From contig JAHWKQ010000097.1 in the NCBI GenBank assembly GCA_019347785.1, forward strand, positions 1-7,981: 7,981 bases of DNA, read 5' to 3'. Both the position numbers and the translations under genes were made by a program. Numbering within the stretch: the stretch's first letter is position 1; every line of letters starts with the position of its first letter. The notes beneath the pieces were generated by a model that did not search any database, had not been told where the DNA came from, and saw only the letters and a program-made list of their open reading frames with translations. The DNA is from Actinomycetota bacterium (GTDB lineage: Bacteria; Actinomycetota; Nitriliruptoria; Euzebyales; Egibacteraceae). This document shows positions 1 to 6,698 of the stretch, in pieces.

Positions 1-1053
1 GTGCTGCCAGGTCCGCGCGAGACCCCGGCGGGCGCGGGCGACCGCCCCGGCCGGGCGGTCGACGCCCACGCGGGCCAGGGCCCGCTGCGCGGCCGCGATG
101 TCGTCGACGGTGTCCCCGACCAGGGTGACCGGTGCGCCCCAGGGCCGCAGCCAGCCCACATAGGTGGCCAGGAGCTCGTCGAGCTCGGCGTTGACGGTGC
201 CCGCCAGGTGGCGGCGGGCGAAGGAGCGGCGGTCGCGCACGTCGATCACCCACTGGCCCGCCTGGGCCCGCCGAAGGACCTCGGCGGCGTCCACCGGCGT
301 CGGCGGCGACAGGTCCAGCGGCGCCGGTCCCGCGCGGTTGACCGGCCCCATGTGCGCGTAGTAGCTGGGGTAGGCGCCCAGGCCCGCGACGGTGCTGCGG
401 ACGAAGTCCTCCTCGTCGTCCGTCGTCAGCGCCGGGTTGTGACGTCGCTGCGCGCCCACGCTGCCGTCGCCGGCGCGTTCGCCGGCCGGGGAGGACGCGC
501 AGAAGCCGCCGAACCCGTGTGTGGGCCAGAGCGCGACGTCGTCGGGCAGCCGGTCGACCAGCCGGCGCGCCGACCGGTACTGGGCGCGGGTCAGCGCGTG
601 CGTGCGCGCGCCGTCGACCAGGTCCGTGCGCCCGACCGTCCCATACAGCAGCGACCCGCCCGTGAACACGTGCCGCGGGCGACCCCCGTCCGACATCACC
701 CACGCCAGGTGCTCGGGCGTGTGGCCCGGCGTGCGCACGGCCTCCAGGCTCATGGCCCCGGACCGCAGGCGGTCGCCCCCGGCGACGCCGAGGCGGGCGA
801 ACCGAACCGGCTCGGCGGCCGCCAGGACGTAGGCCGCCCCGCGCTCGCGGGCCAGCTGCAGGCCGCCGGTGACGTAGTCGTTGTGGACGTGGGTCTCGAG
901 CACGTGGGTGAGCCGCAGGCCGCGGCCGTCCAGGATGCCCGCGACGCGGTCGACGTCGCGCTGGGGATCGACCACCACGGCGTGCTCGCCGTCGGTGGCG
1001 ACGTAGCTGCGGTCGCCCAGTTCCGGGGTGGGCACGGTCACGACGTCGATCAC
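1..1053 (-). CDS. MBL-fold hydrolase fused to rhodanese domain (persulfide dioxygenase-like), 3' end cut by window edge
   Basis: 351 codons are visible with no stop, so the C-terminus lies outside the window. The GTG start at 1053 is supported by GGGGAGG five bases upstream. Residues about 1-240 form a metallo-beta-lactamase fold with the ETHVHNDYVTGG motif (H55, H57, D59) and H111 in RTPGHTPEH, then FTGGSLLYGTVGRTDL (129-144) and WPTHGFGGFC (176-185). Residues about 254-340 are rhodanese-like (VIDVRDRRSFARRHLAGTVN). The order matches ETHE1/CstB-type proteins, which oxidise glutathione- or other low-molecular-weight persulfides in the cytoplasm. Two oddities stand out. The visible rhodanese unit has LVGDT where an active domain carries its cysteine loop, so it looks non-catalytic. 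The usual metal-binding Asp of FTGD is Gly. Relatives I know of often carry a second rhodanese domain, which would be beyond the edge. The fold is certain; the persulfide substrate is inferred. It is divergent from the next gene. Confidence 0.88.
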   Translation of the reverse strand, partial: MIDVVTVPTPELGDRSYVATDGEHAVVVDPQRDVDRVAGILDGRGLRLTHVLETHVHNDYVTGGLQLARERGAAYVLAAAEPVRFARLGVAGGDRLRSGAMSLEAVRTPGHTPEHLAWVMSDGGRPRHVFTGGSLLYGTVGRTDLVDGARTHALTRAQYRSARRLVDRLPDDVALWPTHGFGGFCASSPAGERAGDGSVGAQRRHNPALTTDDEEDFVRSTVAGLGAYPSYYAHMGPVNRAGPAPLDLSPPTPVDAAEVLRRAQAGQWVIDVRDRRSFARRHLAGTVNAELDELLATYVGWLRPWGAPVTLVGDTVDDIAAAQRALARVGVDRPAGAVARARRGLARTWQH

Positions 1054-1080
1054 GGCGGCCTCCCCGGCTCGGGCGGACCG

Positions 1081-1086
1081 ACTGTA
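1081..1086 (-). promoter_or_regulatory. possible -10 element for the MBL-rhodanese gene
   Basis: On the minus strand this reads TACAGT and fits TANNNT. It would place the transcript start about 20 bases before the GTG at 1053, leaving the GGGGAGG ribosome site in the leader. No convincing -35 hexamer is seen at 16-19 bp. The rest of the divergent 140-bp gap (1054-1193) shows no clear plus-strand promoter. Confidence 0.25.
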
Positions 1087-1193
1087 GGCCGCGGGGAGGG
1101 CCGGCGCGACACGCGGCCCGCCGGCGCACGTGTGACAGGTCGCTGAGGTGGTAGGTCAGCGGGCGGAGCCCTCGCCGAGGAAGGATCGCGGAC

Positions 1194-1907
1194 ATGGACC
1201 TCAAGGGTGTCGAGATGACGTGGCTGGGCCACTCGACGTTCCGCTTCCGCACGTCCGACGGCACGGTCGTGCTCATCGACCCGTGGCTGCGCGACAACCC
1301 GTCGTGCCCGGACTCCGAGAAGGAGCCGGACCGGGTGGACGTGATGCTGCTGACCCACGGCCACTTCGACCACATCAGCGACGCGGTGGAGGTCGGCCGG
1401 CGCCTGGAGCCGGAGACCTACTGCATCTTCGAGACGTCGGCCTGGCTGGAGGGCAAGCAGGTGTCGGGCGTCGTCGGGCTGAACAAGGGCGGCACCGTGG
1501 AGACGGCCGACGGGCTGCGGGCCACGCTCGTCGATGCGGTCCACTCGTGCGGCATCACCGATGACGACGGGTCCATCGTCTACGGCGGCGAGCCCGGGGG
1601 ATGGGTCGTGGAGTTCTCCGAGGGCCTGCGCGTCTACCACGCCGGGGACACGATGGTCTTCGGCGACATGGAGCTCATCGGCGAGCTGTGGCGGCCCGAC
1701 GTGGCGCTGTTGCCCATCGGCGACCACTTCGTCATGGACCCGCGTCAGGCCGCCGTCGCCGCCCGTCTCCTGGGCGCCCCGACGGTCGTGCCGATGCACT
1801 ACGGCACCTTCCCCGTGCTGACCGGCACCCCTGACGAGCTGCGCTCCCAGGTCGCCGACCTGGACGTGGAGATCATCGAGGCGACCATCGGCGAGCCGGT
1901 CCGCTAG
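1194..1907 (+). CDS. UPF0173-type metal-dependent hydrolase (MBL fold, YtkL-like)
   Basis: 237 residues, the usual size for this compact single-domain family. Metal ligands are visible as LTHGHFDH (H55, H57, D59, H60), AVHS (H117), YHAGDT (D152) and PMHYGTFP (H202). The N-terminal TWLGHSTF (H13) followed by a strand ending in IDPWL is typical of the UPF0173 and lactonase-like branch of the metallo-beta-lactamase superfamily. The protein has no signal peptide or membrane segment and is probably cytosolic. The ATG at 1194 follows GAGGAAGGA with about 8 bases spacing. An in-frame ATG at 1215 is an alternative but lacks such a site. The physiological substrate is unknown for this family. It is divergent from the MBL-rhodanese gene and convergent with the threonine ammonia-lyase, so it is probably monocistronic. 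Confidence 0.9.
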   Translation: MDLKGVEMTWLGHSTFRFRTSDGTVVLIDPWLRDNPSCPDSEKEPDRVDVMLLTHGHFDHISDAVEVGRRLEPETYCIFETSAWLEGKQVSGVVGLNKGGTVETADGLRATLVDAVHSCGITDDDGSIVYGGEPGGWVVEFSEGLRVYHAGDTMVFGDMELIGELWRPDVALLPIGDHFVMDPRQAAVAARLLGAPTVVPMHYGTFPVLTGTPDELRSQVADLDVEIIEATIGEPVR

Positions 1908-1909
1908 GC

Positions 1910-1922
1910 GCGCCTCCGGCGC
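1910..1922. terminator. weak hairpin between convergent genes
   Basis: GCGCC-TCC-GGCGC can form a 5-bp stem with a 3-base loop in the 24-bp gap between the stop at 1907 and the convergent stop at 1932. There is no T-tract on either strand. It may act as a bidirectional terminator, but a stem this short is easily found by chance in such GC-rich DNA. Confidence 0.2.
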
Positions 1923-1931
1923 CGAGCGCGG

Positions 1932-3149
1932 CTACGTCCCGGGCCCGTAGAGCGAGTACCCGTGGTCACGAAGGGCGCGGTCGACCTCGGCGACGTGCTC
2001 GTGGCCACGGGTCTCCACCGCCAGCTCCACGTCGACCTCCAGCAGGTGCAGGGTCGGGTCGAGGCGGTGGTGCTCCACCGCGACGACGTTCGTGCCCACC
2101 CCGGCGAGCAGGCGCAGCAGCCGCGACAGGGCGCCGGGGCGGTCCGCCAGGCGGGTGCGCAGCACGTGGTAGCGGCCCTCCTCCACCAGGCCGGACTGGA
2201 TGATGCGCTGCAGCAGCAGCGGGTCGACGTTGCCGCCGCACAGCAGCACGACCACGGGCTCGACCAGCGCGAGGCTGCCGTCCAGCAGGGCGGCCAGGCC
2301 CGCGGCCCCCGCCGGCTCGACGACCTGCTTGGCCCGCTCGACCAGCAGCAGCACGGCGCGCACGATGGCCTCGTCGGTGACGGTGACGACCTCGTCGACC
2401 CGCTCGCCGATGTGGGCCAGCGTCAGCGGACCCGGGGACTTCACCGCGATGCCGTCGGCGATCGTCGAAGGGTGCTCCACGCCCCGCGGCTCCCCGGCCT
2501 CCAGGGAGGCCGCCACCGAGGCGGCGCCCGACGCCTGCACCCCGACGACCCGCGTGCCGGGCCGCAACGCCTTGACCGCAGAGGCGACGCCGGAGATGAG
2601 GCCGCCGCCGCCGACCGGCACGACGACGGTCCCCGCGTCGGGGACCTGCTCGAGGACCTCCAGGCCCAGCGTGCCTTGCCCCGCGATGACGTCGGGGTGC
2701 TCGTAGGGGTGGACGAAGGTCGCGCCGTGACCGGCCGCCCACTTCTCGGCGGCCTCGAGCGCGTCGGCCAGCGCATCGCCCTCCAGCACGACCTCGGCGC
2801 CGTACGCCCGCGTGGCCTGCACTTTGGGCAGGGGCGCCTCGGCCGGCATGAACACCGTCGCCGCCACGCCCGACAGCCGTGCGCTCAGCGCCACGCCCTG
2901 CGCGTGGTTGCCCGCCGACGCGCAGGCCACCCCGCCGGCGCGCTCGGTGGCGCCCAGCCGGTCGATGCGGTTGTACGCCCCGCGGATCTTGAACGAGCCG
3001 GTGCGCTGCAGGTGCTCGCACTTGAGCACGGTGTGCGCCCCGACCAGCCGCGAGATCGCCCGCGACGGCTCGAGCGGCGTGCGCTGCGCCACGCCCACGA
3101 GCCGCGCGGCCGCCGCCTCGATCGCGTCGAGGCTCACCAGCCCACTCAC
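1932..3149 (-). CDS. ilvA: threonine ammonia-lyase (threonine dehydratase), medium form with C-terminal ACT domain
   Basis: 405 residues, a PLP-dependent fold-type II enzyme that deaminates threonine to 2-oxobutyrate (and often serine to pyruvate). It either feeds isoleucine synthesis or degrades threonine. The PLP lysine is K54 in RTGSFKIRGAYN. ASAGNHAQGVA binds the substrate carboxylate, and the glycine loop VPVGGGGLISG cradles the PLP phosphate. The C-terminal ~80 residues (YHVLRTRLADRPGALSRLL onward) form one ACT domain, as in the roughly 400-residue medium-form family. Long biosynthetic IlvA is about 510 residues with two ACT-like units, so the metabolic role is ambiguous. I place the start at GTG 3149 because GGGAGG sits 7 bases upstream and homology begins at once. 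The frame stays open to 3374, but that extension reads through a palindromic repeat into the neighbouring gene and is not protein-like. The repeat at 3164-3219 abuts the ribosome site. Confidence 0.92.
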   Translation of the reverse strand: MSGLVSLDAIEAAAARLVGVAQRTPLEPSRAISRLVGAHTVLKCEHLQRTGSFKIRGAYNRIDRLGATERAGGVACASAGNHAQGVALSARLSGVAATVFMPAEAPLPKVQATRAYGAEVVLEGDALADALEAAEKWAAGHGATFVHPYEHPDVIAGQGTLGLEVLEQVPDAGTVVVPVGGGGLISGVASAVKALRPGTRVVGVQASGAASVAASLEAGEPRGVEHPSTIADGIAVKSPGPLTLAHIGERVDEVVTVTDEAIVRAVLLLVERAKQVVEPAGAAGLAALLDGSLALVEPVVVLLCGGNVDPLLLQRIIQSGLVEEGRYHVLRTRLADRPGALSRLLRLLAGVGTNVVAVEHHRLDPTLHLLEVDVELAVETRGHEHVAEVDRALRDHGYSLYGPGT

Positions 3150-3163
3150 GATGCGCCCTCCCA

Positions 3164-3219
3164 CCCGGAGTGTGTCGGATTTTCCACCATCACGGTGCGG
3201 AAATCGACACACTCCTGGG
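3164..3219. repeat. palindromic repeat, copy A
   Basis: Left arm CCCGGAGTGTGTCG (3164-3177), 26-bp centre, right arm TCGACACACTCC (3204-3215) followed by TGGG. The centre is itself nearly self-complementary: GATTTTCC against GGAAATC, with CACC-N4-CGGTG in the middle. The whole element could fold into one long hairpin. It lies 9 bp past the stop of the kinase-like gene and just upstream of the ribosome site of ilvA. It shares arms, spacing and core with 6647-6698 and 7671-7726. Confidence 0.9.
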
Positions 3220-3228
3220 TCGGGACGG

Positions 3229-3957
3229 CTACAGCGGCGGCCAGGGGTAGCCACGGTGGCGCACGTCGACGTCGGGCAGGACCTCCAGACGCGACAGCGC
3301 GCCGGCACGGCGCGCCAACGCCCGCACCTCCGGGACGGCCAGCAGGTCGCCGAGCCGAGCGGCGAGGGCCCCACCGGGGTCAGCGAGGGCCGCCTGGAGA
3401 CGGCGCAGGTCGTCCCGCCAGCCGCGGCGCAGCGGCCCGCCGCCCAGCTCCCAGACGACCGTGCGCAGCTTCGGGTCGGTGTGGAAGGTCAGACCGTGGT
3501 CGACGCCACGGATACGTCCCTCCGCGTCGAGCAGCACGTGGCTGGCCTTGCGGTCTGCGTTGTTCAACAGCAGGTCGAGCACGGCCAGGCGGGCCAGCGC
3601 CTCGTGGTGGGCCTCGGACTCGATCAGGGTGAAGTAGTGGGTCCGGGGGTCGTGGGGCACGAACAGCTGCACGGACCCGACGCCCAGCGGCCCCTCGCGC
3701 AGCACTGTCGGCGGGACGATCCCCCATCCCAGGAAGGCGTCGACCTCGTAGGCCGCGACCTCGCGGACGCACAGCGTCCCGGTCGGGAAGTCCCACAGCG
3801 GCCGCTCGCCCGCCCGCGGCTTGTAGACGGCCAGCACCTCCCGGTCGGGGACGTCGAGGCGGGCCAGCAGGGTGTGGTTGCTCGCCGTGGCGATGCGCCC
3901 GTACAAGCGCAGCGGCGCCGCGTCGAGCGGCGGCACCGTCATGTCCGTGCTCACCAC
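3229..3957 (-). CDS. SCO1664-family protein, phosphatidylinositol-kinase-like
   Basis: 242 residues. The sequence matches the actinobacterial SCO1664 family, distantly related to PI3/PI4 kinases and HipA-type kinases. Visible kinase features are the ATP-lysine region VLAVYKPRAGE (K46), a catalytic-loop-like LNNADRKASHVLL (D135, with N132/N133 and H140 nearby) and a metal-binding GVDHGLTFH (D153). Residues about 54-72 (LWDFPTGTLCVREVAAYEVD) are a family hallmark. No membrane segments are seen. It is the last gene of a three-gene set with the DUF3090 and histidine phosphatase genes. The context has been taken to suggest a kinase paired with a phosphomutase; the substrate is unknown. The start is uncertain: GTG 3957 lies 7 bp after the upstream stop, GTG 3954 overlaps it by one codon, and ATG 3942 has GGTGAG about 7 bases upstream and may be the true one. 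A palindromic repeat follows the stop. Confidence 0.88.
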   Translation of the reverse strand: MVSTDMTVPPLDAAPLRLYGRIATASNHTLLARLDVPDREVLAVYKPRAGERPLWDFPTGTLCVREVAAYEVDAFLGWGIVPPTVLREGPLGVGSVQLFVPHDPRTHYFTLIESEAHHEALARLAVLDLLLNNADRKASHVLLDAEGRIRGVDHGLTFHTDPKLRTVVWELGGGPLRRGWRDDLRRLQAALADPGGALAARLGDLLAVPEVRALARRAGALSRLEVLPDVDVRHRGYPWPPL

Positions 3958-3964
3958 GCGCCCG

Positions 3965-4483
3965 TCACACCGTCAGCGGCCCGTGCCCGTTCGTCGCGGG
4001 GCAGACGTGGCCCGAGACGGGGTCCTTGGGCCGGCCGCAGAAGCGGCACCGCTCACGCGCCCCGGCCTCCACCGCGAACGCCGCGTGGGCGGCCAGGGCG
4101 ACCATCTGGGGGCGGCTCACCCAGAAGCGGGCGGTCGCGGCCTCTGAGCCCTCCGCCTCGGTCAGCTCCTCGGCCTCCAGCACGAAGCGCTCGCCGGTCT
4201 CGTCCATCCCCAGGCTGAGGGAGGCGGCGCGCCACGCGCTGTCGACCGGCTCGACGAGCCGCTGGGCGTGCTCGTCGAGGTCGTCGGGCGTCACGGTGAC
4301 GCCGGCGCGGGCCAGCAGCCGCTGGGCCAGCGTTGACAGGGCCTGCACCTGGCTCTTCTCGACGGTCAGCGCGACCGTCGCCTGGTCCTTGCGCGCCTGG
4401 AGGTAGAAGGTGCGCCGGCCGGGCTCGCCGACGGCGCCCGCCGAGATCCAGTCGACGGAGTCGAAGTCGTACGACTCGGTCAC
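3965..4483 (-). CDS. DUF3090 family protein with C-terminal zinc-knuckle-like motif
   Basis: 172 residues. Residues 1-140 match DUF3090: SYDFDSVDWISAGAVGEPGRRTFYLQA at the start, VEKSQVQALSTLAQRLL, and an ARFWVSRPQMVALAAHAAFAVEAG helix. The C-terminus has CRFCGRPKDPVSGHVCP (C146, C149, H159, C161), a compact CxxC...HxC arrangement likely to bind one zinc. The biochemical role of the family is unknown. GTG 4483 is chosen because the family N-terminus begins there, a long G/A-rich ribosome site (GGGAGGGGAGGGGG) precedes it, and it overlaps the phosphatase stop as GTGA, which indicates translational coupling. It sits in the middle of the actinobacterial trio, and I infer it acts with the flanking kinase-like and phosphomutase-like proteins, perhaps as an adaptor. 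The frame continues upstream in register but is antisense-like noise there. Confidence 0.9.
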   Translation of the reverse strand: MTESYDFDSVDWISAGAVGEPGRRTFYLQARKDQATVALTVEKSQVQALSTLAQRLLARAGVTVTPDDLDEHAQRLVEPVDSAWRAASLSLGMDETGERFVLEAEELTEAEGSEAATARFWVSRPQMVALAAHAAFAVEAGARERCRFCGRPKDPVSGHVCPATNGHGPLTV

Positions 4484-5121
4484 CGGCCCCCTCCCCTCCC
4501 GGCCGGCACCAGCGTGCCGGCCTCGAGCGGCCCGTCGTCGTTGAAGCGCAGCAGGGCGGGCTGCTCGTGCTCCCCCAGCCGCAGCACGGTCACCGACCCG
4601 GGGCTGACGTGAAGCCGCTGGAACAGGTCGATCGGCAGGCCCAGGTAGAAGGCGACCGCGGCCTTGATGACGTCGGCGTGGCTGACCACCGCGATGACGT
4701 CGCGCCGGTGGCGGGCGACGAGCTCCTGCAGGGCGTCGACGGCGCGCAGCTGCATCGCCCGGATCGACTCGCCCCGGGGGAAGCGCACCAGCGACGGCCT
4801 GGCCTGGACGACCGGCCACAGCTTGCGCCGCGCGACCTGCTTGAGCGAGCGGTCGGTCCAGGTGCCGTACTCCACCTCGACCATCCCCTCGCACACGCGC
4901 ACCCGGCGCCGGTGGGGCCCGGCGATGATCTCGGCGGTCTCCCGGGTGCGCTCCAGCGGGCTGGCGTACACCGCCTTGACGGGAAGGGGAGCCAACCGGC
5001 GGGCGACCGCCTCGGCCTGCGCCCGCCCGGCGTCGTCCAGCCTGACCCCCGGCGTGCGCCCGCCCAGCCGTGCGCCGGTGGCCGCGGTCGTCGCGTGCCG
5101 CACGAGCAGCAGTGTGGTCAT
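4480..5121 (-). CDS. histidine phosphatase superfamily protein, MSMEG_4193-type probable phosphomutase
   Basis: 213 residues of the phosphoglycerate-mutase-like fold. The phospho-acceptor is H9 in LLLVRHATTA with R8. Other signatures are ASPLERTRETAEII (R58), the EVEYGTWTDRSL acid region (E82/E84) and the second catalytic histidine H148 in VVSHADVIKAAVAFYLG. Enzymes of this superfamily transfer or remove phosphate through a phosphohistidine intermediate. The MSMEG_4193 subgroup is known as part of a three-gene actinobacterial set with a PI-kinase-like protein, exactly as here, and phosphomutase activity was suggested on that basis; the substrate is unknown. The ATG at 5121 has only a modest GGAACGGAAG ribosome site. 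The stop overlaps the DUF3090 start. It is the first gene of the operon and divergent from fumC across a 124-bp region holding a palindrome. Confidence 0.9.
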   Translation of the reverse strand: MTTLLLVRHATTAATGARLGGRTPGVRLDDAGRAQAEAVARRLAPLPVKAVYASPLERTRETAEIIAGPHRRRVRVCEGMVEVEYGTWTDRSLKQVARRKLWPVVQARPSLVRFPRGESIRAMQLRAVDALQELVARHRRDVIAVVSHADVIKAAVAFYLGLPIDLFQRLHVSPGSVTVLRLGEHEQPALLRFNDDGPLEAGTLVPAGRGGGR

Positions 5122-5144
5122 GGCTTCCGTTCCGTCGTGGCGGC

Positions 5145-5168
5145 CAGCCTAGCGACATGGCTAGGCTG
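5145..5168. promoter_or_regulatory. 24-bp palindrome with mirrored TAGGCT -10-like boxes between divergent genes
   Basis: CAGCCTAGC-GACATG-GCTAGGCTG is a perfect 9-bp inverted repeat with a 6-bp spacer. Each arm contains TAGGCT, which resembles an actinobacterial -10 box: 5162-5167 on plus, facing fumC, and 5146-5151 on minus, facing the phosphatase operon. The minus start would give a leader of about 18 bases and the plus start about 70 bases. No clear -35 hexamers are seen. It could be face-to-face promoters, an operator for a dimeric regulator, or both. Confidence 0.5.
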
Positions 5169-5175
5169 CCCCTTG

Positions 5176-5189
5176 GGCCGTGCACGGCC
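5176..5189. promoter_or_regulatory. perfect 14-bp palindrome in the fumC leader
   Basis: GGCCGTGCACGGCC is fully self-complementary with no loop and lies 7 bp from the end of the 5145-5168 palindrome, downstream of the proposed fumC -10. It is a possible dimeric operator. Chance occurrence of short GC-rich palindromes is a real alternative. Confidence 0.3.
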
Positions 5190-5245
5190 GGCCGGGACGA
5201 GTCGGGGCGGTGCGCAGCGACCCGCGCAGGCAGACAGGTGAGCAC

Positions 5246-6646
5246 ATGGCGGACACGCGCACGGAACGCGACTCGATGGGCGAGGTGCAGGTCCCCGGGT
5301 CGGCCTACTACGGGGCGCAGACCCAACGGGCGGTCGGCAACTTCCCCATCTCCGGCCAGGGGATCCCGCCCGAGGTCATCAAGGCGCTCGGCCACATCAA
5401 GGCCGCCGCGGCGGTCGTCAACCACGACAAGGGCGTCCTCGACGACGAGCAGTTCCGCGCGATCTCACAGGCCGCCGCCGAGGTCGTCGACGGGGCCCAC
5501 GACGAGCACTTCGTCATCGACGTCTTCCAGACCGGCTCTGGCACGTCGTCCAACATGAACGCCAACGAGGTCGTGTCGAACCGGGCGATCGAGATCCTCG
5601 GGGGCGAGCTGGGGACCAAGGACCCCGTGCACCCCAACGACCACGTCAACGCCGGCCAGTCGTCCAACGACGTCTTCCCGACCGCGGTGCACGTGGCCGC
5701 CTACGTCGCCTGCGTCGACGACCTGCTGCCCGGCCTGGAGCGCCTGCGGGAGTCGCTGGCGGCTAAGGCCGACGAGTTCGCCGAGGTCGTCAAGCCGGGC
5801 CGGACCCATCTGATGGACGCCACGCCCGTGACGCTGGGCCAGGAGCTCTCCGGCCACGCGCGCCAGGTGGAGCTTGGCGCCGAGCGGGTCCGCGCGGCCC
5901 TGGAGCGGGTCGCGGAGCTGCCGCTGGGCGGCACGGCCGTCGGCACCGGGCTGAACACTCCCGAGGGCATGACCGAGGCGGTGATCTCCGCGCTGCGCGA
6001 GCGGACCGGCATCCGGCAGCTGCGGGAGGCCGAGAACCACTTCGAGGCACAGGGAGCGCGCGACGCCCTCGTGGAGCTGTCCGGAGCTTGCAAGGTGGTC
6101 GCTGTCTCGCTGACGAAGGTCGCCAACGACCTGCGCTGGATGGGCTCCGGGCCGCGCACGGGCCTGGGGGAGCTGCAGCTGCCCGAGGTCCAGCCGGGCA
6201 GCTCGATCATGCCGGGGAAGGTCAACCCCGTCATCCCCGAGTCGGTGACGCAGGTCGCCGCCCAGGTGATCGGCAACGACGCCGCCGTCACGGTTGGCGG
6301 TCTGTCGGGCAACTTCGAGCTGAACGTCTACATCCCCCTGATCGCGCGCAACGTGCTGGAATCGGTGCGGTTGCTCGCGCGGTCGGCGGACAACTTCGCC
6401 GTCCGGTGCGTCGACGGCCTGCGGGCCGACGCGCAGCGGTGCCGTGATCTGGTGGAGAACGACCTGGCGATCGTCACCGCGCTCGTGCCGGCCATCGGCT
6501 ACGACCGCGCCGCGGAGCTGTCCAAGCGGGCTCTGGACGAGGACCGCCCGCTGCGGCAGGTCGTCAAGGAGTCCGGTGTGCTGTCCGACGACGAGGTCGA
6601 CCGGGTGCTGGACGTCAAGCGCATGACCGAGGGCGGCGTCCTGTAA
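5246..6646 (+). CDS. fumC: class II fumarate hydratase
   Basis: 466 residues, the normal length for oxygen-stable, iron-free fumarase C, which interconverts fumarate and malate in the cytosolic TCA cycle as a tetramer. Signatures in order: IDVFQTGSGTSSNMNANEV (91-109), HPNDHVNAGQSSND (129-142), GRTHLMDATPVTLGQE (185-200, with H188), and the superfamily loop GSSIMPGKVNP (318-328, catalytic S320). The text after the loop (VIPESVTQVAAQVIGNDAA) and the N-terminal MGEVQVPGSAYYGAQTQRAV resemble mycobacterial FumC closely. Aspartate ammonia-lyase is a relative sharing KVNPVIPE, but the remaining signatures favour fumarase. The ATG at 5246 follows AGGTGAG. The frame is open upstream to 5180 but that part is not family-like. 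The stop is directly followed by a palindromic repeat that would serve as a terminator against the convergent gene. Confidence 0.95.
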   Translation: MADTRTERDSMGEVQVPGSAYYGAQTQRAVGNFPISGQGIPPEVIKALGHIKAAAAVVNHDKGVLDDEQFRAISQAAAEVVDGAHDEHFVIDVFQTGSGTSSNMNANEVVSNRAIEILGGELGTKDPVHPNDHVNAGQSSNDVFPTAVHVAAYVACVDDLLPGLERLRESLAAKADEFAEVVKPGRTHLMDATPVTLGQELSGHARQVELGAERVRAALERVAELPLGGTAVGTGLNTPEGMTEAVISALRERTGIRQLREAENHFEAQGARDALVELSGACKVVAVSLTKVANDLRWMGSGPRTGLGELQLPEVQPGSSIMPGKVNPVIPESVTQVAAQVIGNDAAVTVGGLSGNFELNVYIPLIARNVLESVRLLARSADNFAVRCVDGLRADAQRCRDLVENDLAIVTALVPAIGYDRAAELSKRALDEDRPLRQVVKESGVLSDDEVDRVLDVKRMTEGGVL

Positions 6647-6698
6647 CCCGGGGTGTGTCGACTCACGCACCGCTACGGTGGCGGTCTCGACACACCCA
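6647..6698. repeat. palindromic repeat, copy B
   Basis: Left arm CCCGGGGTGTGTCG (6647-6660), 26-bp centre, right arm TCGACACACCC (6687-6697). The centre carries CACC-N4-CGGTG as in the other copies. It begins at the base after the fumC TAA. Its right half encodes the last residues (GVSRPPP) and TAG stop of the convergent AbiEi/DUF559 gene. It may act as a bidirectional terminator. Confidence 0.9.

Noticed and set aside
1132..1157. Plus-strand promoter GTGACA ... TAGGTC upstream of the UPF0173 gene
   Set aside because: The gap between the hexamers is only 14 bp, too short for a normal sigma-70-type promoter.
1050..1799. Minus-strand 249-codon frame opposite the UPF0173 hydrolase
   Set aside because: No recognisable motifs; it lies opposite a gene with all metal-binding motifs intact.
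3150..3374. N-terminal extension of ilvA to 3374
   Set aside because: It reads through palindromic repeat copy A and overlaps the kinase-like gene out of frame. Family homology and the ribosome site both place the start at 3149.
1962..3632. Long plus-strand open frame of 556 codons opposite ilvA and the kinase-like gene
   Set aside because: Arg/Gly/Ala/Pro-rich antisense translation with no family motifs. It is an artefact of GC-rich codon use opposite well-supported genes.
4484..5425. Upstream extension of the DUF3090 frame
   Set aside because: It overlaps the histidine phosphatase gene out of frame and is repetitive Arg/Gly/Ala sequence. The DUF3090 homology and the GTGA overlap begin at 4483.
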